This document shows positions 18,919 to 30,269 of a DNA stretch of 64,000 nucleotides, piece after piece. The stretch lies in contig NZ_JAPKNI010000005.1 in NCBI RefSeq assembly GCF_026343955.1, positions 62,001-126,000 on the forward strand, read 5' to 3'. This stretch comes from Kaistia defluvii. GTDB lineage: Bacteria > Pseudomonadota > Alphaproteobacteria > Rhizobiales > Kaistiaceae. Made by a program: the position numbers and the translations under genes. The stretch's first letter is position 1. Every line of letters starts with the position of its first letter. The notes below the pieces were generated by a model that did not search any database, had not been told where the DNA came from, and saw only the letters and a list, made by a program, of their open reading frames with translations.

Positions 18919-19854
18919 ATGTCCGACCGAAAGAAGGCCCGTCCCGCGGCCGCCCTCGCCTCTCCACTGGCTGCGCGCCAGACCGTCGATGAATCGATTC
19001 CGATCCTGCTGGCCCAGAGCCAGGCCGAGATCGTCGCCACCCTGCGTGCCGCGCTCGACCGGCCGATGCCGGAGACGATGCAGCCCTTGCGGGAGGCGCT
19101 GCAGGCCCTGCACAGGACGCTGACGCACTGCGCGCGCCTCTCCGGGGCCGGCACATTCGACGATCTGCTGCGCGACGTGCGCTCCCTCCACGACGCCTTC
19201 GAGGAAGCGCGCCGCTGGGACGCCATCATTGCCGAGACACTGGTTCGCCATGGCAAGACGCTCGCCGGGGTGGCCGATGTCGCGGCGCTCGGAGAAGCGG
19301 CGGAAGCGGCCCGCCGGGACAGTCATCGCCGCGTTGGAGCGCTGCTTGACGGCTCGCTGCCGCAGCGGCTGCTGCTCGGGCTCGCCTTCCTCGTCGCGCA
19401 GCCGCGCTGGCGCGGCGAAGGCGAACGGATATCCAAGCGCCTCGCCACGCGGTTGCGCGTTCGGACCAGGCAGGAGATCGCCCGGCAGGACAGACGGCTT
19501 CAGGACCGGGGCAAGACGCTTCGGCGCCTTCCGGAGGGCCCGGAACAGGGGCTGCGGGACGACGTGCGCGATCTCGCGGCGATCGCGGGCCTTCTCGAGC
19601 CGCTCGCCTCGCGCCCGGCCAGGGTCCGGCGCTACCGGCACCACGTCCTGGCGCTGCAATCGGCGCTGGACGGTCTGCACGAGGCGCGGATGACGCAGCA
19701 ATGCCTGAACCGCATCGCCGAGGAAGACCCGTCCCCGGCGGTGCAGCGCGCCATCGGCGCGATCGGTGGCTGGTCGGTCCGCGACCGGGCAGAGCGACTG
19801 TCGGCGCTCGAAGAATTCTGGCGCGACTTCCGCCGCGCCAAGCGCTTCTGGTAG
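18919..19854 (+). CDS. CHAD-domain protein
   Basis: 311 residues, all helical in character. The halves resemble the two repeats of CHAD (conserved histidine alpha-helical domain): LREALQALHRTLTHCARLSG and LRDVRSLHDAFEEARRWD in the first, VRRYRHHVLALQSALDGLHEARMTQQ and the terminal FWRDFRRAKRFW in the second. CHAD proteins bind inorganic polyphosphate through basic residues. Here the basic faces are rich in Arg, but several canonical His positions are altered. No CYTH (triphosphate tunnel) domain or polyphosphate kinase is adjacent. The CHAD call is from pattern and length, so moderate confidence. Confidence 0.65.
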   Translation: MSDRKKARPAAALASPLAARQTVDESIPILLAQSQAEIVATLRAALDRPMPETMQPLREALQALHRTLTHCARLSGAGTFDDLLRDVRSLHDAFEEARRWDAIIAETLVRHGKTLAGVADVAALGEAAEAARRDSHRRVGALLDGSLPQRLLLGLAFLVAQPRWRGEGERISKRLATRLRVRTRQEIARQDRRLQDRGKTLRRLPEGPEQGLRDDVRDLAAIAGLLEPLASRPARVRRYRHHVLALQSALDGLHEARMTQQCLNRIAEEDPSPAVQRAIGAIGGWSVRDRAERLSALEEFWRDFRRAKRFW

Positions 19855-19959
19855 CGCGCCGCGCCCGGAGACGTGAAGATCGGCCCTGCCGAACGCATGC
19901 TAGTCTTCCGGCCAGGCCGCCGCACAGGGCGGCGCGCCTTGAGCTTCGGAGGACCGATC

Positions 19960-20280
19960 ATGTTCATCGCGCGCTGGCAGATCGACGCCCGCTTCGGACA
20001 CAAGCAGGAAGCCCTGGAGCTGATGCGGGAATGGGATCGCGAGATCGGCGCCAAGGCTGGCGTGGACCCGGCGCGCTCCTCGGTCGTGACCGGCTCCATC
20101 GGCGCGCTGGAAGCGACCATCGAAAACAATCTGATGGTCGAGAACCTGGCCGAGCTGGAACGGATTTTCGAAGCGATCGCCAAGATCCCGGCCCATGTCG
20201 AATGGGGCAAGAAGCTGGAGCCGCATGTCGTCTCCGGCACCTCGCGCTGGAGCATCCTGCGCGTCGTGCCGATGGGGTAG
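19960..20280 (+). CDS. Small hypothetical protein, possible dimeric alpha/beta barrel
   Basis: 106 residues. The start at 19960 is fixed by TTCGGAGGACCGATC immediately upstream. The pattern of a short strand (MFIARWQIDA), a long helix (KQEALELMREWDREIGAKAG), a strand (RSSVVTGSIG) and a second helix resembles ferredoxin-like dimeric barrels such as the ABM/NIPSNAP group, but no residue set identifies an enzyme. It ends three bases from the convergent glycosyltransferase stop. Function unknown. Confidence 0.7.
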   Translation: MFIARWQIDARFGHKQEALELMREWDREIGAKAGVDPARSSVVTGSIGALEATIENNLMVENLAELERIFEAIAKIPAHVEWGKKLEPHVVSGTSRWSILRVVPMG

Positions 20281-20283
20281 CGC

Positions 20284-21054
20284 TCAGCGATCCTGGAACG
20301 GAACCACGAGGCGGCGGGACGGCCGGAGCGCCTGCCACAGCAATCTCGGCCGGGAGATCTGCCGCCACACCCGCCGGACCTCATGCAGCCGTTTGGCGCG
20401 CCCGCGCAGCGCCACCGTCTCGACCACCTCCGAACGTTCGATCAGACCATCATGTTGCGGCAGCTGATCGACGCTCTCGCTCAGAAAGCGCTCCTGGATG
20501 CAGAGCGCCGGCACGGCCTGCAGGATGTGGATACCGCGGCAGGTCGCCTGTTCCGGATCGAAAAGGACGATATCGACCGGCCTGGTGAAATCTTGCGTGC
20601 GGCTCAAAAGCCATTCGGCGGCGCGGCGCGAAACGATGTAGCCGGCCGAGCCGCAATGGGTGGCCTGCAGGCGATGAAGGCACGTACCGGCGACCGGGAT
20701 CCCTGCCGGGGCGATCTTGGTGCGCGCCATGAAGGTCTCGAGCTTGATCAGATCGACGTCCTTGGCGATCCAGTCCGCCTGGCGGAGCAACGGCGCGACG
20801 GCAGGCGCCAGGATGACATCATCCTCGAACACCGCCAGCCACGGCTCGCCGCTTTGCACCAGGGACTTCCAGGCCAGGCGGTGGCTCTCGAAGCAGGCGA
20901 TCTCACCCATCGTCAAACGCCCCCGTCGCGCCTGGATCGTTGCGGCATCGACCGCCGCGAGGCGCTCGAATTCGATGCCGAGCGAGTCGGCCTGCGTTCG
21001 AAATGCGGCGAGGCGCTCCGGCGAGCGGTCCATGTTGATGACGACGGCGCGCAT
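20284..21054 (-). CDS. Glycosyltransferase family 25 protein
   Basis: 256 residues from the ATG at 21054 (MRAVVINMDRSPERLAAF), the usual GT25 beginning; the frame extends upstream without similarity. The family hallmark is the VFEDDVILAP acidic motif (about residue 75), preceded by MGEIACFESHRLAWKSL. These enzymes typically add galactose to lipooligosaccharide in bacteria. There is no other polysaccharide gene nearby, so its acceptor is unknown. The basic C-terminal tail (RRVWRQISRPRLLWQALR) could bind the inner face of the membrane. Confidence 0.88.
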   Translation of the reverse strand: MRAVVINMDRSPERLAAFRTQADSLGIEFERLAAVDAATIQARRGRLTMGEIACFESHRLAWKSLVQSGEPWLAVFEDDVILAPAVAPLLRQADWIAKDVDLIKLETFMARTKIAPAGIPVAGTCLHRLQATHCGSAGYIVSRRAAEWLLSRTQDFTRPVDIVLFDPEQATCRGIHILQAVPALCIQERFLSESVDQLPQHDGLIERSEVVETVALRGRAKRLHEVRRVWRQISRPRLLWQALRPSRRLVVPFQDR

Positions 21055-21376
21055 AGTGACGGAGGCTTTCTTGCGGAGAAGGGGTGTAGATCCCGGAACG
21101 AACACATCGCGGCGGCGAATCCGGTTTCGCCAGGCTATCGCCCGCGTGACGCGCGACCACGCTGGTTAGCCCTTAAGGAACGTCGCGACCAGACAGCGCT
21201 GCGCCACCCTGCCTGAATCCCATGCCAAATCGACGACATGTCGGACCGCGCGCCGCCCTCGCGGCCGATTTTACGCGCCCCATCGGTTTTGGCGATGGGA
21301 CCACCCAGCCCCCCGACGGCTCGATGAAATAGACTACATGGGCCTAACCCGTTCGTGTTCCCACAGGCACACCGGC

Positions 21377-22129
21377 CTAAATCAGCCTGAGTTCGTCGCC
21401 GACGCCGATTTCGCCGCCCTCGATGACATCGGCATAGATGCCGCAATCCATGTGGTCGAGACTTCGCAGCAGGGTGGCGGGGATTTCGAGGTCGCGCGCC
21501 GCCGTGTCGGGATTGACGTTGGTCGCGGCGCAGCGCTGCGTGCGCTTGGCGAACCGCACCCGCGCGCTGCCGATCGTTGCCTCCCGGCCGACCAGTTCCA
21601 GTTCCTGCCAGGGGTCCAGGCCGTCGAGATTGATGTTGGCGCGGAAGCGCAGCGGATCGACGGGCGCGCCGACCAGTTCGGCCACCGCCGCCACCGAGGC
21701 CAGGTTGATGAAAGAAATGTAGGGCTTGCCGACGTCGGTGAAGGCATGGCCCGGCGCCGACAGCACCTTCAGCGGTCCGCGCCGTTCCTCGCCCATGAAT
21801 TCGGTCAGGAACGCCTCGGTTGCCGCCCGGCCCGCCGGATCGGACAGATCGGCGGCGAACGGTGCGCCATGGCCCTCGATCGACCAGACCTGTGTCGCGG
21901 GATCGAAGCGGGTCTCCAACTCGGCCAGCCGCGCATTCTTCATCAGGCAGAGGAATTTCGCCTTCGGTTTGTAGGCGGGCGCCGCCGGATCGAAACCGGA
22001 TGGGCCGTTCTCGATCGCATAGACGCGGTCATGGTCGAACCGATGGCGCGGCCGGAGCTCCGCTTGGTCCAGCGCTTCGGCCGAGAATCCCTTGACCGGA
22101 TAACGATAGAGAGAGGCGATCGTCGTCAT
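21377..22129 (-). CDS. MOSC-domain protein
   Basis: 250 residues. The N terminus LYRYPVKGFSAEALDQAEL is the MOSC N-terminal beta-barrel domain, followed by the MOSC core with FRANINLDGLDPWQE and RTQRCAATNVNPDT. The conserved Cys in the latter is the molybdenum-ligand or sulfur-carrying position known from molybdenum cofactor sulfurases and the amidoxime-reducing proteins. There is no ferredoxin domain, so it is the short form, and its redox partner is not evident. It lies 15 bases downstream of the Mug-like gene on the same strand and is probably co-transcribed. Confidence 0.88.
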   Translation of the reverse strand: MTTIASLYRYPVKGFSAEALDQAELRPRHRFDHDRVYAIENGPSGFDPAAPAYKPKAKFLCLMKNARLAELETRFDPATQVWSIEGHGAPFAADLSDPAGRAATEAFLTEFMGEERRGPLKVLSAPGHAFTDVGKPYISFINLASVAAVAELVGAPVDPLRFRANINLDGLDPWQELELVGREATIGSARVRFAKRTQRCAATNVNPDTAARDLEIPATLLRSLDHMDCGIYADVIEGGEIGVGDELRLI

Positions 22130-22144
22130 GGCTTTCCCTGTGCC

Positions 22145-22708
22145 CTAACCGCCCGTTCCGGCCGGTGTCTTGTCGCCGCATTGGGGGGCGAGTCCGGCTG
22201 CTTGTCCAGACTCCCCCGCAACGGCCTGCGCCAGAGCGCGCCACGGCTCGATCGACCAGTGCGGCCCCGCCTGGCCCGAGGGCGAGGTCAGGACGTGGAC
22301 CCGCGTCGCGCCGATCGGCGTCTCCTGCTCGCCATAGGGGATGACGCCCGTCGGCAGGTCGAGAAACAGGCTCGCCGCCCGCTTGCTGGTGAAGGCCAGG
22401 AAGCGCGGCGCATATCGCTCGATCTTTTCCCGCAACGCTCCGGCCTCGACCAGGGCCAGGTCGATCGCCGTGTCCTGGCCGACATGCTCCTTGGCCACGT
22501 CCGTCAGCCCGAGCCCGAATTGCAGCACCTGCGGAAACTCGCCCGGCGCCAGCCGCCGCGGCGTCAGCCCGATGGCGTGAAGCGTCGGCCAGAACTTGTT
22601 GCCGGGATTGGCGTAATAGGCCCCGACTCGCGCCGACCATGCGCCCGCGCCCGTCCCGCAGAAAACAATATCCAGCCCCGGCGCCAGCACATCCGGCAAT
22701 ATCGGCAT
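22145..22708 (-). CDS. Mug/TDG-type mismatch-specific DNA glycosylase with altered active-site motifs
   Basis: 187 residues from the ATG at 22708 (MPILPDVLAPGLDIVF). It aligns by eye with E. coli Mug: VLAPGLDIVFCG, YYANPGNKFWPTLHAIGLTP and a late PSG motif. In Mug the first motif is GINPG, with Asn as the catalytic residue; here it is GTGAG (residues 18-22). The second motif NPSGLSR is replaced by SPSGQAG. The enzyme may therefore use other residues, have a different substrate, or be inactive. The C-terminal 20 residues are low-complexity. It is followed by the MOSC gene. Confidence 0.82.
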   Translation of the reverse strand: MPILPDVLAPGLDIVFCGTGAGAWSARVGAYYANPGNKFWPTLHAIGLTPRRLAPGEFPQVLQFGLGLTDVAKEHVGQDTAIDLALVEAGALREKIERYAPRFLAFTSKRAASLFLDLPTGVIPYGEQETPIGATRVHVLTSPSGQAGPHWSIEPWRALAQAVAGESGQAAGLAPQCGDKTPAGTGG

Positions 22709-22844
22709 CGAACCACGGCCCTTTCCTTGAAAACGGCCCGCGCCGTCCCGGCGAAGGCAAAAACCATCTGTCACTCGGCGACCATTGCTGCCAATCTCCG
22801 CGCCGGCCGCTTGCCTTGAATATCGTACCGGGAAGAGAACGCGA

Positions 22845-23972
22845 ATGAGCACGATTAACTACCTGACGCAGATTGAGTTCGGAGCCGGCGTCGTGTCGGC
22901 CCTGCCCGATGCCCTCGCCGCGCTTGGCGTGACCCGGCCGCTGGTCGTCAGCGACAAGGGCCTGCAGGCATCCGGGCTGCTGGGCCGCGTTACCGCCCTT
23001 CTGCCGGCCGGCGCCCCGCTCTTCCTCGATATTCCGACCAATCCGACAGAGGCAGCCGTGCTGGCGGCACTCGACGTCTACAAGGCCGAAGGCTGCGATG
23101 GCGTCGTCGCGGTGGGGGGCGGCTCGCCGATCGATCTCGCCAAGGGCGTCGCGCTGCTTGCAACCCATGAAGGCCCGCTGGAGCCCTACGCCGCCACTTT
23201 CGGCGGCGTCGCGCGTATCGGCGCCAAGGTCGCGCCGATCATCGCCGTTCCGACCACGGCCGGAACGGGCGCCGAGGTCGGCCGCGCCGCGCTGCTGACC
23301 CTGAACGATGGCCGCAAGCTTGGCTTCATCAGCCCGCACCTGATCCCGAAGCGCGCCATCTGCGATCCCGAACTGACGCTTGGCCTGCCCAAGGGCCTGA
23401 CGGCCGCGACCGGCCTCGACGGTCTTTCTCACTGCATCGAGACATTCCTGTCGCCGCGAATCAATCCGCCGGCCGACGCCATCGGCCTCGATGGGGCGCG
23501 CCGGATCTGGGATCATATCGAGCGCGCCTGCACCAATGGCGGCGACCTCGAGGCCCGCACCGAGATGATGATGGGGGCGCTGCAGGGCGGCCTCGCATTC
23601 CAGAAGGGCCTCGGCGCCGTTCATGCCCTCAGCCATGCGCTGGGCGGCCTGAAGAGCCCGAGCCTGCATCACGGCACGCTGAACGCCATCCTCATGCCGT
23701 CGATCCTGCGCTTCAATCATGCGACCGTGCCCGACAAGATCGCTCGCCTCACCGCTGCAATGGGCCTGCCCGCCTCGGCCGATCTCGCCGATGAGCTCGA
23801 TGCGCTGAACCGTCGCCTCGGCATCCCGGCCGGGCTGCGCACGCTGGGCGTCACCGAAGACGTGCTGCCCTGGGTGGTCGAGCGGGCGCTGGCGGATCAC
23901 TCCTACGCCACCAACCCCCGCGCCGCGACGGCGGAAGAATTCCGCGCCATTCTCGACGGCGTGATGGTCTGA
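22845..23972 (+). CDS. Iron-containing alcohol dehydrogenase
   Basis: 375 residues from the ATG at 22845 ([15 protein letters not shown]). A group III Fe-dependent dehydrogenase: the N-terminal NAD(P) domain contains [16 protein letters not shown] and [12 protein letters not shown]. The metal-binding domain shows [15 protein letters not shown] and [12 protein letters not shown], followed by [12 protein letters not shown], where the conserved His residues lie. Typical substrates in the family include primary alcohols, lactaldehyde, gamma-hydroxybutyrate and maleylacetate; nothing local decides which. It ends at a strong hairpin shared with ssb. Confidence 0.93.
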   Translation: MSTINYLTQIEFGAGVVSALPDALAALGVTRPLVVSDKGLQASGLLGRVTALLPAGAPLFLDIPTNPTEAAVLAALDVYKAEGCDGVVAVGGGSPIDLAKGVALLATHEGPLEPYAATFGGVARIGAKVAPIIAVPTTAGTGAEVGRAALLTLNDGRKLGFISPHLIPKRAICDPELTLGLPKGLTAATGLDGLSHCIETFLSPRINPPADAIGLDGARRIWDHIERACTNGGDLEARTEMMMGALQGGLAFQKGLGAVHALSHALGGLKSPSLHHGTLNAILMPSILRFNHATVPDKIARLTAAMGLPASADLADELDALNRRLGIPAGLRTLGVTEDVLPWVVERALADHSYATNPRAATAEEFRAILDGVMV

Positions 23973-23978
23973 AAACGA

Positions 23979-24012
23979 AACAGGCCTCGGTTCGTGTGAA
24001 CCGAGGCCTGTT
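23979..24012. terminator. Bidirectional terminator between the alcohol dehydrogenase and ssb
   Basis: A perfect 15-bp stem (23979-23993 with 23998-24012) and the loop GTGT, placed between two convergent stops. A-rich bases lie to the left (GAAAACG, T-rich for the minus strand) and CTCTTGTC to the right, so it can serve both directions. Confidence 0.8.
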
Positions 24013-24035
24013 CTCTTGTCGGGGACCGGAAAATC

Positions 24036-24539
24036 CTAGAACGGGATGTCGTCGTCGAGATCGGCCGCGTAGGACGAGGTGGCTGCCGGCTGGCGAGCCT
24101 GGCCGCCGCCGCGCGGGGCCTCGAGCGGGCTGGAGCGGCCGAAATCGCTGCCGCCGCCCTGATACTCAGACTGCTCGCCGCCGCCGGAGCGGCCGTCAAG
24201 CAGCGTCAGCTCGCCGCGGAAACGCTGCAGCACGATCTCGGTGGTGAACTTTTCGGCGCCGGTCTGGTCCTGCCATTTGCGCGTCTGCAGCTGGCCCTCG
24301 ACGTAAACCTTGGAGCCCTTCTTCAGATACTGCTCGGCGATCTTGGCGAGGTTCTCGTTGAAGATCACCACGCGATGCCACTCGGTCTTTTCCTTGCGCT
24401 CGCCGCTCTGCTTGTCGCGCCAGCTCTCCGACGTCGCGATGTTCAGATTGACGACCGACTCGCCCGAATTCATGCGCCGCACTTCCGGGTCGCGCCCGAG
24501 ATTGCCGACGAGAATGACCTTGTTGACGCTTCCGGCCAT
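24036..24539 (-). CDS. ssb: Single-stranded DNA-binding protein
   Basis: 167 residues from the ATG at 24539 ([19 protein letters not shown]), with AAGAAGGAACAGACC upstream. The OB-fold core with [20 protein letters not shown] and [11 protein letters not shown] is complete. A Gly/Ser-rich linker follows, then the acidic tip LDDDIPF that docks repair and replication enzymes. It binds ssDNA as a tetramer in replication, recombination and repair. It is divergent from uvrA across a shared SOS box, the classic alphaproteobacterial arrangement. Confidence 0.97.
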   Translation of the reverse strand: MAGSVNKVILVGNLGRDPEVRRMNSGESVVNLNIATSESWRDKQSGERKEKTEWHRVVIFNENLAKIAEQYLKKGSKVYVEGQLQTRKWQDQTGAEKFTTEIVLQRFRGELTLLDGRSGGGEQSEYQGGGSDFGRSSPLEAPRGGGQARQPAATSSYAADLDDDIPF

Positions 24540-24658
24540 GGTCTGTTCCTTCTTGCCTCTTTGCTGGCCCCAAACTATCCCGAAATGACACGGCCCGCCC
24601 GCGACAATCGGGCCTTGTCCACCAGACAATCGCTGCCCGGAGGCGCGCGGAGCCCTTC

Positions 24659-24673
24659 GTTCCCTTTTTGTTC
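24659..24673. promoter_or_regulatory. LexA (SOS) box between ssb and uvrA
   Basis: GTTC at 24659-24662, seven bases, and GTTC at 24670-24673 form a perfect direct-repeat GTTC-N7-GTTC, the LexA operator described for Alphaproteobacteria. It is 120 bases from the ssb start and 153 from the uvrA start. Confidence 0.85.
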
Positions 24674-24825
24674 TAGACAATTCATGCCGAACTGGCAAGA
24701 TCCCGTCAGGTGAATCACCCGAATGCCGCGACAATGACGGCCTGCTCCTTGTATGGAGAGGCCGATAGCCTAAATCTGGGCCTTGGCGTCTCGACGCCAA
24801 CCCCATCCATTTGGACAGACGACAC

Positions 24826-27753
<2,928 letters not shown>

Positions 27754-27777
27754 GCACCACCCCCGCCTTCCCGGTCT

Positions 27778-27800
27778 CCAGGCGGCGCGCCGCCGCCTGG
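27778..27800. terminator. Hairpin after uvrA
   Basis: A 10-bp stem CCAGGCGGCG (27778-27787) / CGCCGCCTGG (27791-27800) with a three-base loop lies between the convergent stops of uvrA and the 108-residue gene. It lacks a T-run. Confidence 0.45.
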
Positions 27801-27819
27801 CTCATCCTTGCCGGGATGC

Positions 27820-28146
27820 CTAGACGCAGCGCCAGAACACCCGGCCATAGGCATCGACGACGCGCACGCAACCGGGCCGGGGCGCCACGGCATAGGGCGC
27901 CGCCACATAGGCCCCACCGGCATAGGCGCCGCCGACGACCGCCCGGCGCGTGGTCCGGCGCGCGACGCCGGCATAGCTGAGCGGCGTCAGCGGACGGCCG
28001 ATGACGGCCTCGGCGCGGCTGACCAGACCGAAGCCCGGCATGTGCGGTGCCGGCGCCTCGGAGATGAAAAGTGCGGCGAGGCCAAGGGTCAGCGCCGCGA
28101 AGCGGATGGCCGGGCGCGCCGCCCGGGTTTGACGGATCTCTGTCAT
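27820..28146 (-). CDS. Small exported protein of unknown function
   Basis: 108 residues. The N terminus (TRAARPAIRFAALTLGLAALFISEA) looks like a signal sequence. The rest has a Rhizobiales-type pattern: AVIGRPLTPLSYAGVARRTTRR, an Ala/Gly/Tyr-rich stretch, and the C-terminal PGCVRVVDAYGRVFWRCV with two Cys that could form a disulphide. Its ATG overlaps the stop of the upstream DUF2092 gene by four bases (ATGA), indicating coupled translation and a shared process. Similar small proteins occur next to DUF2092 genes as I remember the group, but no function is known. Confidence 0.75.
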   Translation of the reverse strand: MTEIRQTRAARPAIRFAALTLGLAALFISEAPAPHMPGFGLVSRAEAVIGRPLTPLSYAGVARRTTRRAVVGGAYAGGAYVAAPYAVAPRPGCVRVVDAYGRVFWRCV

Positions 28147-29030
28147 TTGCTTTCTCCCGAGGTCGCGGCCCCCTTGGCGGATGTCATGTCGTTCGGCATC
28201 GCGCCGCTGGGCGGAATCTCGTCGATGCCGGCCAGTTGCTGGAACGCCACCTTCCTGGCATCCGCGGGCGGATTGAAGGTGAAGGTGCCGGCCGGGAATT
28301 GCGTGCCGCTGTGCCAGTCGGTGATGCGGATCGTGTATTGCGGCGCGGCGCCAACGGTCTTGCTGGTGATCACCATCTTGCAGGGAACCGGCCGTTCGCC
28401 GACCTCGACCCAGAGCTGCCAGTCGGTGTCGTGGTTTCGGAAAGCGACATGCTCGCAGGCGACGCCATTGATGACGCCCCGGCCGATATGCTTGGCCTCG
28501 ACCACATCGGCCATCAGCGCGTTGAAGGAGTCCGCGATCATCAGGTCCGCCGCCGGCAGGTCCAGCATCAGGTCGCCGCGCAGCTTGTCGATGGCCTCGT
28601 CGATCGACCCTTTCACCGGCTCGGTGGCATAGGCATTGGTGTTCCTGTCGAAGACCGTGACGCTCTTGCCGTCGAACAGGAGTTCGACATCGGCATAGCC
28701 GCCGGTGCGGCTAAGACGGAACGCATCGGGGCGGTGGATCTGCGCCTTGCCGGAGCTGTTGAACTGGAGCTTCTCCATCTGCGGCGTGACGACTTCCAGT
28801 TCGCTGTCGAAGGACAGCGTGATGTCGGTCTCGCCGCCGACATACCGCGCCATGTCCTTGACGATCTCGATCGCCTCCTGCCGGTTCTGGTCGGCGGCAG
28901 CGGCGGCCTCCGTGGCGTCCTGCGCCCAGGCGGGCGTGAAAGAGGCCAGCGTCATCGCGATCCCCGCCACCATCGCCATCCGGCGGCCCCGGCCCCACCC
29001 CTTTGGGGGCGTACATGCATGCTCGAGCAT
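28143..29030 (-). CDS. DUF2092 periplasmic protein
   Basis: 295 residues from the ATG at 29030, chosen for the strong GGAGGAGGAAGCA upstream; the open frame extends 15 codons further. A signal peptide (about residues 18-36, ending PAWA-QD) precedes a domain of LolA/LppX-like beta character: YVGGETDITLSFDSELEVVT, KAQIHRPDAFRLSRTGGYAD, LFDGKSVTVFDRNTNAYA and GVACEHVAFRNHDTDWQLWV. This fits DUF2092, a predicted periplasmic protein family of the lipoprotein-carrier type fold. Ligand unknown. Translationally coupled with the small exported protein downstream. Confidence 0.85.
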   Translation of the reverse strand: MLEHACTPPKGWGRGRRMAMVAGIAMTLASFTPAWAQDATEAAAAADQNRQEAIEIVKDMARYVGGETDITLSFDSELEVVTPQMEKLQFNSSGKAQIHRPDAFRLSRTGGYADVELLFDGKSVTVFDRNTNAYATEPVKGSIDEAIDKLRGDLMLDLPAADLMIADSFNALMADVVEAKHIGRGVINGVACEHVAFRNHDTDWQLWVEVGERPVPCKMVITSKTVGAAPQYTIRITDWHSGTQFPAGTFTFNPPADARKVAFQQLAGIDEIPPSGAMPNDMTSAKGAATSGESK

Positions 29031-29174
29031 TGCTTCCTCCTCCAGGACGCAGGCGGTCCGGCAGGGATCCCTCATCCCGGAGGCCGCCCGGCCGGCCGAA
29101 TGCTACCACAGGTGGCGGCCGGCTTTCGTTCGACTTCCCGTGATCGATCCGGCATCACGCGGCGGGGCAAACGA

Positions 29175-29201
29175 AAATGGCCGCGCAAGGCGCGGCCATT
29201 T
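29175..29201 (-). terminator. Intrinsic terminator of the sugar ABC operon
   Basis: A perfect 12-bp stem (29175-29186 with 29190-29201) and a three-base loop, followed on the minus strand by TTTTCGTTT counting the last stem bases. It sits 30 bases past the permease stop. Confidence 0.8.
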
Positions 29202-29230
29202 CTCCATGTGCGGATCGAAGGCTGGCCGGA

Positions 29231-30250
29231 TCAGGCCTTGCGGCGGCGCGACTTGGCGAAGGTGTCGAATGCCACGGCCAGCACGATGATCACGCCGATG
29301 ATGATCTGCTGGATGTAGGACGAGACGTTCATCAGCACGAGGCCGTTGAGCAGGACGCCGATCAGGATCGAGCCGATCACCGTGCCGAAGATCGTGCCAG
29401 CGCCGCCGAACAGCGAGGTGCCGCCGATGACGACCGAGGCGATGACGGTCAGCTCATAGCCCGTGCCCGCGACGGCCTCGGCCGAGTTCAGGCGCGCCGA
29501 CAGAACGAAGGCGCCGAGGCCGGCGAAGAAGCCCATGATGACGTAGACGCTGCAGATCACCCAGTTGACGTTGAGGCCCGATAGTCGCGCCGCCTCCGGA
29601 TTGCCGCCGACAGCATAGACCTGCCGGCCATAGCGCATGTAGCGCAGCGCGATATGGGCGAGCAGCGCCGCGACCAGGAAGATGATGACCGGAACCGGCA
29701 CCGGGCCGATCTTGCCCTGGCCCCACCAGGTGAAATCAGGCTGGAAGCCCGAGATCGGGCCGCCGGCCGCGAACAGCAGCGCCGCGCCGCGGAACACCGA
29801 CATGCCGCCCAGCGTCACCACGAAGGGCGGCACCTTGAGCTTGGTGATGGCCAGGCCCTGCAGCAGGCCGCCGCAAACGCCCACCGCGATCGCCGCCAGC
29901 GCGGCGAGTTCCCAGCCCCAGCCGATCGCACCCTCGCCGATCGTGAAGCGATCCTGCATGCCGCCCTTGGCGACGGCGGCGGCAACCAGCCCGGCGAAGG
30001 CCAGCAGCGAACCGACCGAAAGGTCGATGCCGGCCGTCAGGATGACGAAGGTCATGCCGATCGCGAGCAAGCCGGTGATCGATACCTGCCGCATCACGTT
30101 GAACAGGTTGATCGACGACATAAAGCGCGGTTCCAGCACCGCGAAGATGATCATCAGCGCGATCAGGAAGATCAGCGGCGCAAAGCGCGCCAGCATACCG
30201 AACCAGTCGACGCGCGCGCTTTCCGCCGTCACTCTCTGTGCGTCCGTCAT
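29231..30250 (-). CDS. Ribose-type sugar ABC transporter permease
   Basis: 339 residues, about nine to ten hydrophobic segments. A BPD_transp_2 family permease (RbsC type) that forms the homodimeric membrane channel. Landmarks are GMTFVILTAGIDLSVGSLLAFAG near residue 70, the EAA-like loop NPEAARLSGLNVNWV that contacts the ATPase, and GTSLFGGAGTIFGTVIGSILIG. It is last of the binding protein-ATPase-permease operon, starting 19 bases after the ATPase stop, and is followed by a strong terminator. Substrate is a sugar or polyol, not resolvable from sequence alone. Confidence 0.93.
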   Translation of the reverse strand: MTDAQRVTAESARVDWFGMLARFAPLIFLIALMIIFAVLEPRFMSSINLFNVMRQVSITGLLAIGMTFVILTAGIDLSVGSLLAFAGLVAAAVAKGGMQDRFTIGEGAIGWGWELAALAAIAVGVCGGLLQGLAITKLKVPPFVVTLGGMSVFRGAALLFAAGGPISGFQPDFTWWGQGKIGPVPVPVIIFLVAALLAHIALRYMRYGRQVYAVGGNPEAARLSGLNVNWVICSVYVIMGFFAGLGAFVLSARLNSAEAVAGTGYELTVIASVVIGGTSLFGGAGTIFGTVIGSILIGVLLNGLVLMNVSSYIQQIIIGVIIVLAVAFDTFAKSRRRKA

Positions 30251-30269
30251 TAGGATGTCCCTTGTCTTG

